From Salinadaptatus halalkaliphilus (GTDB taxonomy: Archaea > Halobacteriota > Halobacteria > Halobacteriales > Natrialbaceae): DNA of 64,000 nucleotides. The DNA lies in contig NZ_RBZW01000032.1 in assembly GCF_006543045.1 (NCBI RefSeq), forward strand, positions 30,411 through 94,410, in the 5' to 3' direction. Below the pieces are notes generated by a model that worked only from the letters and a program-made list of their open reading frames with translations, was not told where the DNA came from and searched no databases. A program made the position numbers and the translations under genes. The first letter of the stretch is position 1. The number at the start of each line of letters is the position of its first letter. Positions 8,216 through 16,691 of the stretch are shown piece by piece.

Positions 8216-9106
8216 ATGACAGAGACACCGAATCCGGCACAGTCGATCGCGGGCTCGATCCTCGGCACCAAGTGGAAACCACGGTTGATCGTCGCGCTCG
8301 CGCCAGAGAGGCGGCTGGGATTCGGCGAGTGTAAACGCGAACTCGAGGGGATTTCGAACAAGGTGCTCTCGAACAACCTCGAGGAGTTGCGAGAATACGG
8401 CGTGGTTTCGCGGGACGTCCTCCAGGAACAGCCCCGTCGCGTCGAGTACGAACTCACCGCTGCCGGTCGAGAACTGTACACGATCCTCGAGTCGATGGCT
8501 GACTGGGACGCGACCTACGTCGTCGGAACCGGCGCGCCGACGGTGTTGCTGGCCGACGACCAGCAGCAACTCCTCGAAATCTACTCGGTGTGGCTCGCGG
8601 CCGACTACGATGTCGTGACGGCCGCGGACGGCCGCGAGGCGCTGGCCCTGCTCAACGAGTCGATCGATGTCGCGATCCTCGATCGGGCGATGCCGGACCT
8701 GTCCGGCGAGGAGGTCCTGACGGCCGTCGCGGACGCCGGCCAGCAAACGCCGATCGCAATACTCACGGCGAAACAGGTGTCACCGAACGATGTCTCGGTG
8801 CCGGCCGATCGGCTGTTGCGAAAGCCGATCACGAAGGACGAACTGATCGACGTGATCGCGGAACTGAACCGACTGCCGACCATCGCGCCGGTCGCCCGCG
8901 AGGTTGAGGCGCGCGCTCATCGGCTCGCGTTCGTCGAGACGCACCTCGGTTCGGCCGTCAAATCGACCGAGCCGTACCGACGGGCCAGGAAAGAACTGAA
9001 CGATATCGAGACCGAGCGGGCGGCGGCGACGGCGGCTCGAGAGCCGTGGCGAGGGCTCCTCGAGCGGGAAGACGAGACAGCGTCGACGACGGACGACCGG
9101 AGATAG
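8216..9106 (+). CDS. HxlR winged-helix / receiver / HalX fusion regulator
   Basis: A 296-aa one-piece regulator. Residues 1-95 match HxlR-type winged-helix proteins (KWKPRLIVAL, FGECKRELEGISNKVLSNNL, ELTAAG). A receiver domain follows, with acidic residues Asp114/115, phospho-acceptor Asp156 in ILDRAMP and Lys203 in RKPIT. The C-terminus (about 225-285) is a charged helical HalX-type segment. The order is unusual because most response regulators put the DNA-binding domain last. It lies divergently from the deacetylase/GT2 operon across a 159-bp gap, so it is a natural candidate to control that operon. The direct target is inference. Confidence 0.9.
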   Translation: MTETPNPAQSIAGSILGTKWKPRLIVALAPERRLGFGECKRELEGISNKVLSNNLEELREYGVVSRDVLQEQPRRVEYELTAAGRELYTILESMADWDATYVVGTGAPTVLLADDQQQLLEIYSVWLAADYDVVTAADGREALALLNESIDVAILDRAMPDLSGEEVLTAVADAGQQTPIAILTAKQVSPNDVSVPADRLLRKPITKDELIDVIAELNRLPTIAPVAREVEARAHRLAFVETHLGSAVKSTEPYRRARKELNDIETERAAATAAREPWRGLLEREDETASTTDDRR

Positions 9107-9165
9107 CGGCCACCGGTGTCGAAACGGGGCCAAGCTGTTTTGCGACTCCACGTGGTGGGGATGCT

Positions 9166-10299
9166 ATGACGACGGGAGCGGCCGACGAAAAACGGTTATT
9201 ACTCGTCGAGGACGACGAGTTGCAGGCGCGGCTGTACCGAACGATGCTCCACCAGCAGACCGACAACTGGAGTGAGCACTCGACCAACGATTCGGACGAG
9301 CAACCGGCCACCGTCGAGACGGCCGATACGCTCGAAGGCGGATTAAGTGCCCTCGAGGATGCGTCTGAGCCGTTCGCCGCTGTCTTGCTCGATTTGAACC
9401 TGCCGGACTCGGCCGGACTCGAAACGCTGAACGCGGTACTCGAGGTCGTCGAGGAGACGCCGGTCGTCGTGCTGACCGGCATTAGCGGTGCCACGGTTGG
9501 CCGGGAAGCGGTCGAGCGCGGGGCACAGGACTACCTGATGAAAGAGCACGTCACGCCACGGCTGCTGTCACAGACCGTTACCTACGCCATCGAACGGCGC
9601 AGGCGGACCGGCGAACTCGATCGCCAGCGCCGGGAGCTCGCGGTGTTACACTGGCTGGTTCGTCAGGAGATCAGGGACGACGCGACCATCGTTCTCGGGT
9701 GGGCGTCGGAGCTCGAACCGTCGGGATCCGACGAGATTCGAACCGTCTCGCGAATCGTCGAGGCGGCCGAACGGATCGTCGAACTCACCGAGTTCGTCGG
9801 TGCGACGGTACAGGCCCTCGAGGCGTCACAGTCGGCGCTCACGTCGGTGGATCTCGGTTCCGTTCTCGAGGAAGAGATCGAGCGACTCGAGCGACGGTAC
9901 GACGGCTGCAAGGTCACGCTCGATCGGCCGGCCGGTGCGATTCCGACGCTGGCCGATCGGTTCCTCAATATCTTGGTCCGGGCCCTACTGACCAGTGCGG
10001 TCGATTCGGACGACAAATCGGACGGCGAGGTGACAGTCTCGGTTCGGTGCGACCGCGGCGCGGATCGGCCCGTCGAACTGGCGGTGTTCGATACCGATGC
10101 CGAACGTCAACCGGCGAGCCGTGATCGGGTGGCCGACCGCGACCACACCGCGAACGGATCCGATTCAGATGTCGGAGACTACCTCATTCGAACGTTCGTC
10201 GACCGCTACGACGGCCGTCTGGAGATCGAAGCGGGGACGAACGAGGGGTCGGGAGCCACCGTTCGCCTGTCCCTCGAAACCCCGACGGAAGCCGAGTGA
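9166..10299 (+). CDS. Receiver protein with degenerate histidine-kinase core
   Basis: The ATG at 9166 gives 377 aa beginning just before the receiver strand; an in-frame start at 9046 would overlap the upstream gene and adds unrelated sequence. The receiver domain (about 10-130) has Asp16/17, Asp76 in LLDLNLP and Lys126. It contains an extra ~20-residue polar insert after the first helix. The following segment resembles haloarchaeal HisKA (pattern RHDIRND), but here it reads RQEIRDD, so the phospho-acceptor His is replaced by Gln167. The ATPase-like C-terminus lacks a clear N-box and DxGxG. It is likely a pseudokinase that relays a receiver signal by binding. It converges on the GT2 gene at 10300 with no spacer. 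Confidence 0.82.
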   Translation: MTTGAADEKRLLLVEDDELQARLYRTMLHQQTDNWSEHSTNDSDEQPATVETADTLEGGLSALEDASEPFAAVLLDLNLPDSAGLETLNAVLEVVEETPVVVLTGISGATVGREAVERGAQDYLMKEHVTPRLLSQTVTYAIERRRRTGELDRQRRELAVLHWLVRQEIRDDATIVLGWASELEPSGSDEIRTVSRIVEAAERIVELTEFVGATVQALEASQSALTSVDLGSVLEEEIERLERRYDGCKVTLDRPAGAIPTLADRFLNILVRALLTSAVDSDDKSDGEVTVSVRCDRGADRPVELAVFDTDAERQPASRDRVADRDHTANGSDSDVGDYLIRTFVDRYDGRLEIEAGTNEGSGATVRLSLETPTEAE

Positions 10300-11691
10300 T
10301 CAGTCGAACCCGGACCGAACCATCTCGCCCCACTCCGCGTTTCCACGGACGTATCGAACGAGCGCGAGCCACGAGATCGCGGACTTCCACTGTCGGTACG
10401 GGAAGTGCTCGAGCATCGCGTACCCGAGCAACAGAGCGATGTCTCTTGGCGTTCGGTACCGCTGGAAGCTGAGCACCTCGTTGAGAACGCTCAGCCAGGA
10501 GAGGAGGGTTCCGATCCCGATCGCGATCGACAGAAAGAGGAGGAAAAACGGGACGTTCAAGACGCCTAGGAGGAACGCGACCGGAACGATGACGTAGCCG
10601 AGTCCCTCGATGAGCGGCCCGATCGCTTCGACCAGCAGGAAAAACGGGAGCGCAAACAGGCCGATCGCGCCGTACTTCCGGCGACCAACCATCGACCGGT
10701 GGATCCACAGCGTCTCGAGCAGGCCCTGGAACCAGCGCATCCGCTGGCGACCGAGCACGTTCCGTCTCGACGGTACCTCGGTCCAGACGACGGGGTAAGG
10801 GACGAACTCTACTTGGTAGTCGGTGCCGGCGAAGTGGCGGTGCAGTCGCACGACGAGTTCCATGTCTTCGGTGATCGTCTCCGTCGAGTAGCCACCCACT
10901 TCTCGGACGGCGCTCGTTCGAAACAGACCGAACGCACCGGAGATGATGAGGAGGCTTCCGAGACCGCTCAGTCCGACGCGGCCCGAGAGAAACGCTCGGA
11001 GATACTCGACGACCTGAATGTTGGCCAACCGACTTCCTGAAAGACCGACGTCGGTGACGATACCGCGGGACGTCGAACAGCCGTTGACGACGCGGACGGC
11101 TCCGCCCGTCGCGACCGTCTGTGTCGGCCGTCTGAGGAACGGCTCTGCGACCTCGAGAAGCGCAGTTCGCTCGACCATGCTGTCGGCGTCGATGGCACAG
11201 AACAGCGGCTGATCAGTGAAGAACACGCCCGCGTTGAGCGCGTCCGCCTTCCCGCCGTTGTCCTTGTCGATCACGACGAGGTTCCGCTCGGACGACTGAT
11301 AGATGTCGTGAACCGACTCGCAGGGGAGATCGTACGGAACGGGGGCGTCGATCCGATCGAGATCGAAACCGTCCCTGATCGTATCGAGCGTCCCGTCGGT
11401 GGAGCCGTCGTTGACGACGACCACTTCGACCTGGGGGTACTCGAGGTTGAGTAGTGAGCGGACGGAGTCGACGATGACGGCCTCCTCGTTGTACGCCGGA
11501 ACCACGACGGCGATCCCGGGCAGGAACGGCGATCGATACGGGTCGTACGTCGGCTTGAACAGCCAGTCGCGGACGTTCCATCGGAGGACGACAAACGAGA
11601 CGAGGTGGATGAAGAGGTAGCTCCCGTTGACCAGCAGGAAGTAGGCCACGAAAAAGACGCTGATCGGCCACAGCAGGCTACTCAGACCCAT
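10300..11691 (-). CDS. Membrane glycosyltransferase family 2
   Basis: The start at 11691 (RBS-like region inside the upstream gene) gives 463 aa beginning with a hydrophobic helix; the longer frame upstream lies inside the HEAT gene and is Arg-rich shadow sequence. GT2 motifs: VVVPAYNEE (62-70), NDGSTDGT (94-101), DxD at 168-170, TED at 274-276 and QRMRW at 316-320, followed by several membrane helices. It should be an inner-face processive or transfer GT of the chitin/PNAG synthase class. It is the last gene of a four-gene operon in which every junction overlaps (4, 4 and 10 bp), so its expression is coupled to the receiver and sensor-like proteins upstream. The sugar and product are unknown. 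Confidence 0.87.
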   Translation of the reverse strand: MGLSSLLWPISVFFVAYFLLVNGSYLFIHLVSFVVLRWNVRDWLFKPTYDPYRSPFLPGIAVVVPAYNEEAVIVDSVRSLLNLEYPQVEVVVVNDGSTDGTLDTIRDGFDLDRIDAPVPYDLPCESVHDIYQSSERNLVVIDKDNGGKADALNAGVFFTDQPLFCAIDADSMVERTALLEVAEPFLRRPTQTVATGGAVRVVNGCSTSRGIVTDVGLSGSRLANIQVVEYLRAFLSGRVGLSGLGSLLIISGAFGLFRTSAVREVGGYSTETITEDMELVVRLHRHFAGTDYQVEFVPYPVVWTEVPSRRNVLGRQRMRWFQGLLETLWIHRSMVGRRKYGAIGLFALPFFLLVEAIGPLIEGLGYVIVPVAFLLGVLNVPFFLLFLSIAIGIGTLLSWLSVLNEVLSFQRYRTPRDIALLLGYAMLEHFPYRQWKSAISWLALVRYVRGNAEWGEMVRSGFD

Positions 11692-12791
11692 CCGGCGGCA
11701 CCCCTCCGTGGCGGATTCCGTTCGGTGTTCGCCCACGCGATCGCAGCGGCGGATTCCGCGGCTCCCTCGACATCGGCCGCGCGAGCGGCTTCGGATTCGA
11801 TCACCGGTACCGACGCACCGATCCTGATAAGCGTGCGCGCCGCCGTTACCCGGCACCGATCGTTCGGATCCGTGACGACGGCGTACTGGAGCCACTCGAC
11901 CGACGTCGGATCACCCCACCGACCGAGCAGGGCGTAACACGTAATTCGGACCCCCGGAGCGGGATCGGAAATGATCCGCTCGATGTCGACGTACTGACGA
12001 ACCGCCGGCTGCCACCCCTGCCGCTCGAAGGTGGACAGCGCAGCGGCCCGAACGGATGGCGAGTCGTGCTCGAGCAACTCCCCGAGCCACTCGAACAGTG
12101 CAGGTCGACGCTCGAGCCGACAGTGGCCGAGGACGAGCAGACACTGCAACAGCAACTCCTCGTCCCACCACTGACCGTCGACGGTCAGCTTCGACGTCAG
12201 TGCCGAGGCATCCGTCTGATTGAGCCGGTACAGCGTATCCAGGGCGAACACCGAGAGACGTTCCTCGTTCTGCCAGAGCAACAGCGATGTCGCTTCTTCG
12301 TTCGCGTTCGAGCCGCGACAGACGAGTAGCAGTCGTGCAGCTGCCGCGCGTGTCGAGGGGTGGCCGAGCGACGTCGCTCGCAACCGGTCGACCGACACCG
12401 GCTGCTCGAGCAGCGTCAGCCAGATGAGGCCGCGGAGTCGCGTCGTCAATCGCCTCGACTCGAGCGAGCGGATCGCACGGTCGTCGATACCCACCGCAGT
12501 CGCAAGCGCCAGTAGCTGCTCCCGTTCGCGTCCGCGAAGCTGACGGAGATACTGTGCGACCACGCGGCGGATGACGTACCGCTCGAGCCGGGAGTGGCTC
12601 TCGTACCAGTGCTCCCAGTCAGGATCGGATCGATCGATCCGGGCGAACAGTTCGGGCACGAGTTCGTGACGGATCGTCTCGCGTCGGGTGTCGATACTGT
12701 ACCGAACCACCGCGATACAGAGCGTGATAGCTGCGACGAGTAGACAGATACCGACGATGGCAATGGCGACATCACTGAGCCAAGCGGTCAT
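11682..12791 (-). CDS. Membrane-anchored HEAT-repeat protein
   Basis: A 369-aa protein with one N-terminal transmembrane helix (about 7-30), followed by an Arg/Glu-rich helical domain and recognisable HEAT-type repeats, for example HDSPSVRAAALSTFE and DPNDRCRVTAARTLIRIG. HEAT arrays are protein-binding solenoids, so a scaffold or assembly role beside the glycosyltransferase is likely. It overlaps the receiver gene upstream (4 bp) and the GT2 gene downstream (10 bp), which argues for a joint function. No catalytic residues are visible. The function is inferred from context only. Confidence 0.85.
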   Translation of the reverse strand: MTAWLSDVAIAIVGICLLVAAITLCIAVVRYSIDTRRETIRHELVPELFARIDRSDPDWEHWYESHSRLERYVIRRVVAQYLRQLRGREREQLLALATAVGIDDRAIRSLESRRLTTRLRGLIWLTLLEQPVSVDRLRATSLGHPSTRAAAARLLLVCRGSNANEEATSLLLWQNEERLSVFALDTLYRLNQTDASALTSKLTVDGQWWDEELLLQCLLVLGHCRLERRPALFEWLGELLEHDSPSVRAAALSTFERQGWQPAVRQYVDIERIISDPAPGVRITCYALLGRWGDPTSVEWLQYAVVTDPNDRCRVTAARTLIRIGASVPVIESEAARAADVEGAAESAAAIAWANTERNPPRRGAAGWV

Positions 12792-13159
12792 TGGAGGAGA
12801 CGGTCGAGCCTGACGACGACCTCCGATGGACTGAACGGTTTCACGACGTAATCGTCGGCACCGAGGGTGAACCCCTCGACGACATCGTCTTCGAGACCGC
12901 GACCGCTGATGAGAATAATTGGGAGGTCGTCGTAGCGGTCGTCCTTCTCGAACCGCCGGAGCAGTCCGAACCCATTGACTCCGGGCAACATGATGTCGAG
13001 CAACAGCGCGTCCGGAAGCTCATCAGCCGACTCGAGATACTCCCAGCAGTCGTCACCGTCCCCAATCGCGGTGACGTCGTATCCCTCGATCTCGAGGCGA
13101 TAGCTGAGTATCTCCGAGATCTGTTCGTCGTCCTCGACGACGAGTACCTCTTGGCTCAT
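12788..13159 (-). CDS. Single-domain response regulator (receiver only)
   Basis: The ATG at 13159 gives 123 aa, MSQEVLVVEDDEQ..., a complete stand-alone receiver: acidic pair EDD, phospho-acceptor Asp in LLDIMLPG, conserved switch region (LISGR) and Lys in VVKPFSP. The 4-bp ATGA overlap with the preceding gene fixes this start; the longer frame is upstream shadow. With no output domain it must act through a partner, most simply the HEAT-repeat protein or glycosyltransferase of the same operon. Confidence 0.93.
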   Translation of the reverse strand: MSQEVLVVEDDEQISEILSYRLEIEGYDVTAIGDGDDCWEYLESADELPDALLLDIMLPGVNGFGLLRRFEKDDRYDDLPIILISGRGLEDDVVEGFTLGADDYVVKPFSPSEVVVRLDRLLQ

Positions 13160-14223
13160 GGTCCCTCCGGATCGATCGCGAGGCGTATCTCGCCGGCGAG
13201 TTCGACGGCCGAGAGCGACCGACGAGTGAACTGCTGGTAGCCACAGACCGGGACCCACTCCGTGTCCATCGCCGTTCGACCGACGGCGACGACCGGGAGC
13301 GGTGGACCCGAAGCCGGCGTTCGGAGTGCCACCAGATCCGATTCGTCGAGCACCGCGAGTCCGGCTTCGGAGAGGAAGACGCAGTCGATATCGTGGAGCG
13401 CCGCGTACTCGTCGATGCCGGTAACGGACGCGGTCTCGACGATACAGCCGAGAGACTCGAGTCGTTCGAGGAGTGCCCCGTCGCCGGGATCTTCCCCTGG
13501 AGCCGTTGCGACTACGACCCGCGGGGAGTCAGCCAGATCCACGTGCTGGGTCTCGAACACCGTGGCGACCGTCTCCCGTGTTGCTCGGGGTGAGAGGAAC
13601 CCAGATATTCCCATAAACGGTGTGGGAAGCGTCCGATCGTCGATCGTCGATACGAGGATCAACGAACTGGGATCCTTTACTCGTTCGCTCACGGTATTCA
13701 GGCTCTCGGTTGGCGGATCCGGAAGGATCCCGACATCGAGCACCACGTACCGCGCCGTGTCGGCCGCGCCGGAGTCATCGTCGCTCGAGTCGATCGCGTA
13801 GATGTCCGAGACGATGTCCACGTCGTAGCCGGACCGTTCGAACTGTTCGGTAAGCGCCGTGGCGAACGGTCCGGGTTCGATCGCGAGAACGATCGCAAAA
13901 GGGGTCGAATCACTCACCGCTGGCGTCGACGTGGTCGCACTGGCATATTCGTCAGCAGTCAGTGTGGGATCGGTCGGTTCGGGCCCGTGGGCGACGAGCG
14001 CCGAAAGCTCGCTCGAGGCCGAAATAATCGCTTCTACCGCCTCGCGTTGCTCGTGGGTCAGTTCTCCCTCGAGATCTTCAAATAGGAATTCCGCGCTCGC
14101 GTAGACGACGGCTAACCGCCGCCTGAGTTCGAATCGAACGCCCGCCTCGGTTTCGATCGGTGTGGGTGGCCGTGTCACTGGTAGTGAGCGTACACCGCCA
14201 ACCCGGATAAAGGCCGCCCCCAC
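13156..14223 (-). CDS. Sensor-like protein with His-less dimerisation helix and receiver-like domains
   Basis: The frame starts at a GTG at 14223 (355 aa); a second GTG at 14178, next to the PPTPIETEAG segment, is an equally likely start. An N-terminal helix pair (RFELRRRLAVVYASAEFL) looks like a HisKA dimerisation domain, but Phe stands where the phospho-His should be. The remainder contains two alpha/beta segments that resemble receiver folds (FAIVLAIEPGPFATAL, RVVVATAPGED), the second without a clear phospho-Asp. There is no ATPase domain. It heads the operon with receiver, HEAT and GT2 genes. I infer a scaffold or phospho-sensing role; the family is not named with confidence. Confidence 0.75.
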   Translation of the reverse strand: MGAAFIRVGGVRSLPVTRPPTPIETEAGVRFELRRRLAVVYASAEFLFEDLEGELTHEQREAVEAIISASSELSALVAHGPEPTDPTLTADEYASATTSTPAVSDSTPFAIVLAIEPGPFATALTEQFERSGYDVDIVSDIYAIDSSDDDSGAADTARYVVLDVGILPDPPTESLNTVSERVKDPSSLILVSTIDDRTLPTPFMGISGFLSPRATRETVATVFETQHVDLADSPRVVVATAPGEDPGDGALLERLESLGCIVETASVTGIDEYAALHDIDCVFLSEAGLAVLDESDLVALRTPASGPPLPVVAVGRTAMDTEWVPVCGYQQFTRRSLSAVELAGEIRLAIDPEGP

Positions 14224-14280
14224 AATACAATCTCCACCAACGCAGATCGAGCGGAGGCGCCACCACCATTGATACGAATT

Positions 14281-14343
14281 GTTGTAGCGTTTTACCGGTG
14301 ATCACCGACCCCGTCCGGGTGATCACCGGTAAAGAACTACAAC
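14281..14343. repeat. Long inverted repeat with 16-bp perfect inner arms
   Basis: Inner arms tttaccggtgatcacc (14291-14306) and ggtgatcaccggtaaa (14318-14333) are exact reverse complements. Outer arms gttgtag (14281-14287) and ctacaac (14337-14343) also match, separated by a 3-base mismatch on each side. The loop is 11 bases. The arms themselves contain the palindromes accggt and ggtgatcacc. It lies 58 bases upstream of the minus-strand operon's GTG, so it could be an operator, a cruciform or a transcript hairpin. Confidence 0.85.
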
Positions 14344-14724
14344 GGTCCGTATGAGGTACAAACATGCCAACTCGCTCATGGCGAACCCTCGACGTGACAT
14401 CCACGGCTCGCAACGGACTCGCCAAATCACGTCTCTACTCCCGCCGAAACTTGGAGTCAGATGCCACCAGCAACGACCTTTTCGAGAATTTCGGAAACAA
14501 CGGCTGTTACCTGTCTGTACCGACGTTACGATCGACCTTCACGGCTGCACAGGCGAAATACCACGTCAACCCTTTTCCAGTGTTGTCCCGAACCGCGCTC
14601 GCTCCGAACCACACGTTCGTCGCGAGGCTGGATGCCGACTACCGATCAGCGATCGAGAGTGTGTGCTCGTTCACCACGAATTCGGGGGTGTGAGAGCGTC
14701 ACAGCCGCAATCGAATCCGCTATC

Positions 14725-14732
14725 CTTTTAAG
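14725..14732 (+). promoter_or_regulatory. TATA-like promoter of the ribosomal operon
   Basis: The sequence ttttaaga sits 56 bases upstream of the first ATG (14789). An archaeal TATA box at this place would put the transcription start near 14757 and give a leader of about 30 bases. No other AT-rich element lies closer. Confidence 0.55.
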
Positions 14733-14788
14733 ATGGTATCGGCAACACATCGCTACAGTCTAGTGACGCGGCACCGAAGCGTTCTGGC

Positions 14789-15664
14789 ATGACTGTCAGC
14801 GTGCTCGTGCCGTCGTCGCTCTCCCGGGAAGCCGAGGACAAACGCGAGGCAACTCGCAAGCTCGGATACGTCGCCCGCGCGGCGACGGTTTACCGGGTTG
14901 ATCGCCTGATCGTCTATCCCGATCGGGATGGCGAGACGGGACGATTCGACGGCGGGTTCGTCAGTACCGTTTTGCGGTACGCTGCGACGCCGCCATACCT
15001 CCGAAACGAGGTGTGGGGCAAACGAGACGAACTGGAGTATGCGGGCATCCTGCCACCGCTCCGTGCCGCGTCACAGACCGGCTCCGAATCGAACGGTTCG
15101 GGGTCGTTAAGACAAGGGATCGTGACCGAGGTCGGACCTGATCAACGCGTGCGGGTCAATTGCGGCTTGCAACACCCGATCGCCCTCAACGTGCCTCCAT
15201 CCATGGAGGTCGCCGAGGGCGAGCGCGTGACCATCAGGATCTCTTCGCGACGACCGGTCCGGGCGAAACTCGAGGACAGACCCCTTCCGGGGCTTTCGAT
15301 CGAGCGGACGGACCTATCGGCAGCACTCGGCCGTGAGGACGCTGGCGTCCGTATCGCCGCCTCTCGATTCGGTGAGCAACTCACCGTCGGGCGGCTCGGG
15401 ACGCTGGCCGGGCAGATCGACCGCGACGGGCTCACCGTCGCGTTCGGTGCACCCGAGAGAGGGCTGCCGGACATCCTCGGAATCGAGGCATCCGCTGTCG
15501 CCGATACACGCGGTGTGGACGGCAACGGGGATGACGGAGTCGAACCCACAGCCGATCCGGGGTTCGACCTCTGGCTAAACACGGTTCCGAACCAGGGAAG
15601 CGAGGTGGTGCGAACGGAAGAGGCTCTGTTCGCCACTCTCGCTCCCCTCTCACTCAGAGAGTGA
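14789..15664 (+). CDS. SPOUT-class RNA methyltransferase (putative RNA uridine N3-methyltransferase)
   Basis: A 291-aa member of the archaeal COG2106/DUF171 family, found next to rpl3 in many archaea. Visible features are an opening VSVLVPSSL, the conserved region TVYRVDRLIVYPD, the segment LRYAATPPYLR, an OB-like insert (RQGIVTEVG...) and a C-terminal SPOUT knot region ending in VPNQGSEVVRTEEA, the likely S-adenosylmethionine-binding loop. It probably methylates rRNA. It is the first gene of the ribosomal operon, ending 4 bases before the rpl3 ATG region, so it is co-transcribed. The exact target base is not known from the sequence. Confidence 0.85.
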   Translation: MTVSVLVPSSLSREAEDKREATRKLGYVARAATVYRVDRLIVYPDRDGETGRFDGGFVSTVLRYAATPPYLRNEVWGKRDELEYAGILPPLRAASQTGSESNGSGSLRQGIVTEVGPDQRVRVNCGLQHPIALNVPPSMEVAEGERVTIRISSRRPVRAKLEDRPLPGLSIERTDLSAALGREDAGVRIAASRFGEQLTVGRLGTLAGQIDRDGLTVAFGAPERGLPDILGIEASAVADTRGVDGNGDDGVEPTADPGFDLWLNTVPNQGSEVVRTEEALFATLAPLSLRE

Positions 15665-15668
15665 TTGC

Positions 15669-16688
15669 ATGCCACAAGCAAATACACCACGCAAAGGCTC
15701 ACTCGGGTTCGGTCCACGGACGCGTGCGGACAGCGAAGTCCCGCGTTTTAACTCGTGGCCGGACGACGACGGACAGCCGACGCTCCAGGGCTTTGCCGGC
15801 TACAAGGCTGGCATGACCCACGTCGTGATGGTCGACGACAAAGCGAATTCGCCGACCGAGGGGATGGAAGAGACCGTCCCCGTCACGATCGTGGAGACGC
15901 CGCCAATGCGCGCCGTCGCCCTGCGTGCGTACGAGGACACACCATATGGACAGAAGCCGGTCACCGAGGTCTGGACCGACGAGTTCGTCCCAGAACTCGA
16001 TCGTGTACTCGACCTTCCCGGTGACGACTACGACACCGACGCCGCCGAAGACGAGCTCCGCGGACTGCTCGAGAACGGTCGCGTCCACGACGTTCGCGTC
16101 ATCACCCACACGGTGCCTGGCTCGATCCAGTCGGTGCCAAAGAAGAAACCGGACGTGATGGAGACTCGGGTCGGCGGCGGTTCCATCGAGGACCGCGTCG
16201 AGTTCGCCCTCGAGACGATCGCCGAGGGTGGCGAACACGTCATGAACGACGTGTTTCGTGCCGGCGAGTACGTCGACGCGAGCGGCGTCACGAAAGGGAA
16301 AGGGACCCAGGGTCCCGTCAAACGCTGGGGCGTCCAGAAACGAAAGGGCAAGCACGCCCGGCAGGGATGGCGCCGCCGCATCGGTAACCTCGGCCCGTGG
16401 AACCCGAGCCGCGTTCGCTCGACGGTTCCACAGCAGGGCCAGACGGGCTACCACCAGCGAACCGAACTGAACAAGCGCCTCGTCGACATCGGCGAGGGTG
16501 CTGACGCGACGGTCGACGGCGGCTTCGTCAACTACGGCGAAGTCGACGGTCCGCACGCGTTGATCAAGGGCTCGCTCCCCGGGCCACAGAAGCGTCTCGT
16601 ACGCTTCCGCCCGGCGATCCGACCCGGAGACCAGCCACGCCTCGATCCCGAGGTTCGGTACGTCTCCACCGCATCCAACCAGGGATAA
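15669..16688 (+). CDS. rpl3: 50S ribosomal protein L3 (uL3)
   Basis: A 339-aa archaeal-length uL3, which binds 23S rRNA and reaches toward the peptidyl-transferase centre. Typical features are the N-terminal PRKGSLGF-like start, the GYKAGMTH segment, and the conserved GVTKGKGTQGPVKRWG and KHARQGWRRRIGNLGPWNP loops in the tip region. It follows the methyltransferase gene by four bases and precedes rpl4 by three, in the usual archaeal order. Confidence 0.98.
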   Translation: MPQANTPRKGSLGFGPRTRADSEVPRFNSWPDDDGQPTLQGFAGYKAGMTHVVMVDDKANSPTEGMEETVPVTIVETPPMRAVALRAYEDTPYGQKPVTEVWTDEFVPELDRVLDLPGDDYDTDAAEDELRGLLENGRVHDVRVITHTVPGSIQSVPKKKPDVMETRVGGGSIEDRVEFALETIAEGGEHVMNDVFRAGEYVDASGVTKGKGTQGPVKRWGVQKRKGKHARQGWRRRIGNLGPWNPSRVRSTVPQQGQTGYHQRTELNKRLVDIGEGADATVDGGFVNYGEVDGPHALIKGSLPGPQKRLVRFRPAIRPGDQPRLDPEVRYVSTASNQG

Positions 16689-16691
16689 CAC

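Larger units (their letters stand above)
14224..14788. other. Intergenic region between the GT operon and the ribosomal operon
   Basis: About 565 bases. Short frames on both strands (for example 14351-14731) overlap one another and look non-coding. The region holds the long inverted repeat at 14281-14343 and the ribosomal-operon promoter near 14725. The stretch between them shows nothing recognisable. Confidence 0.55.

Noticed and set aside
14351..14731. Overlapping frames in all three registers upstream of the ribosomal operon
   Set aside because: They are Arg/Thr/Ser-rich, overlap one another, have no motif and contain the promoter of the operon. Read as non-coding.
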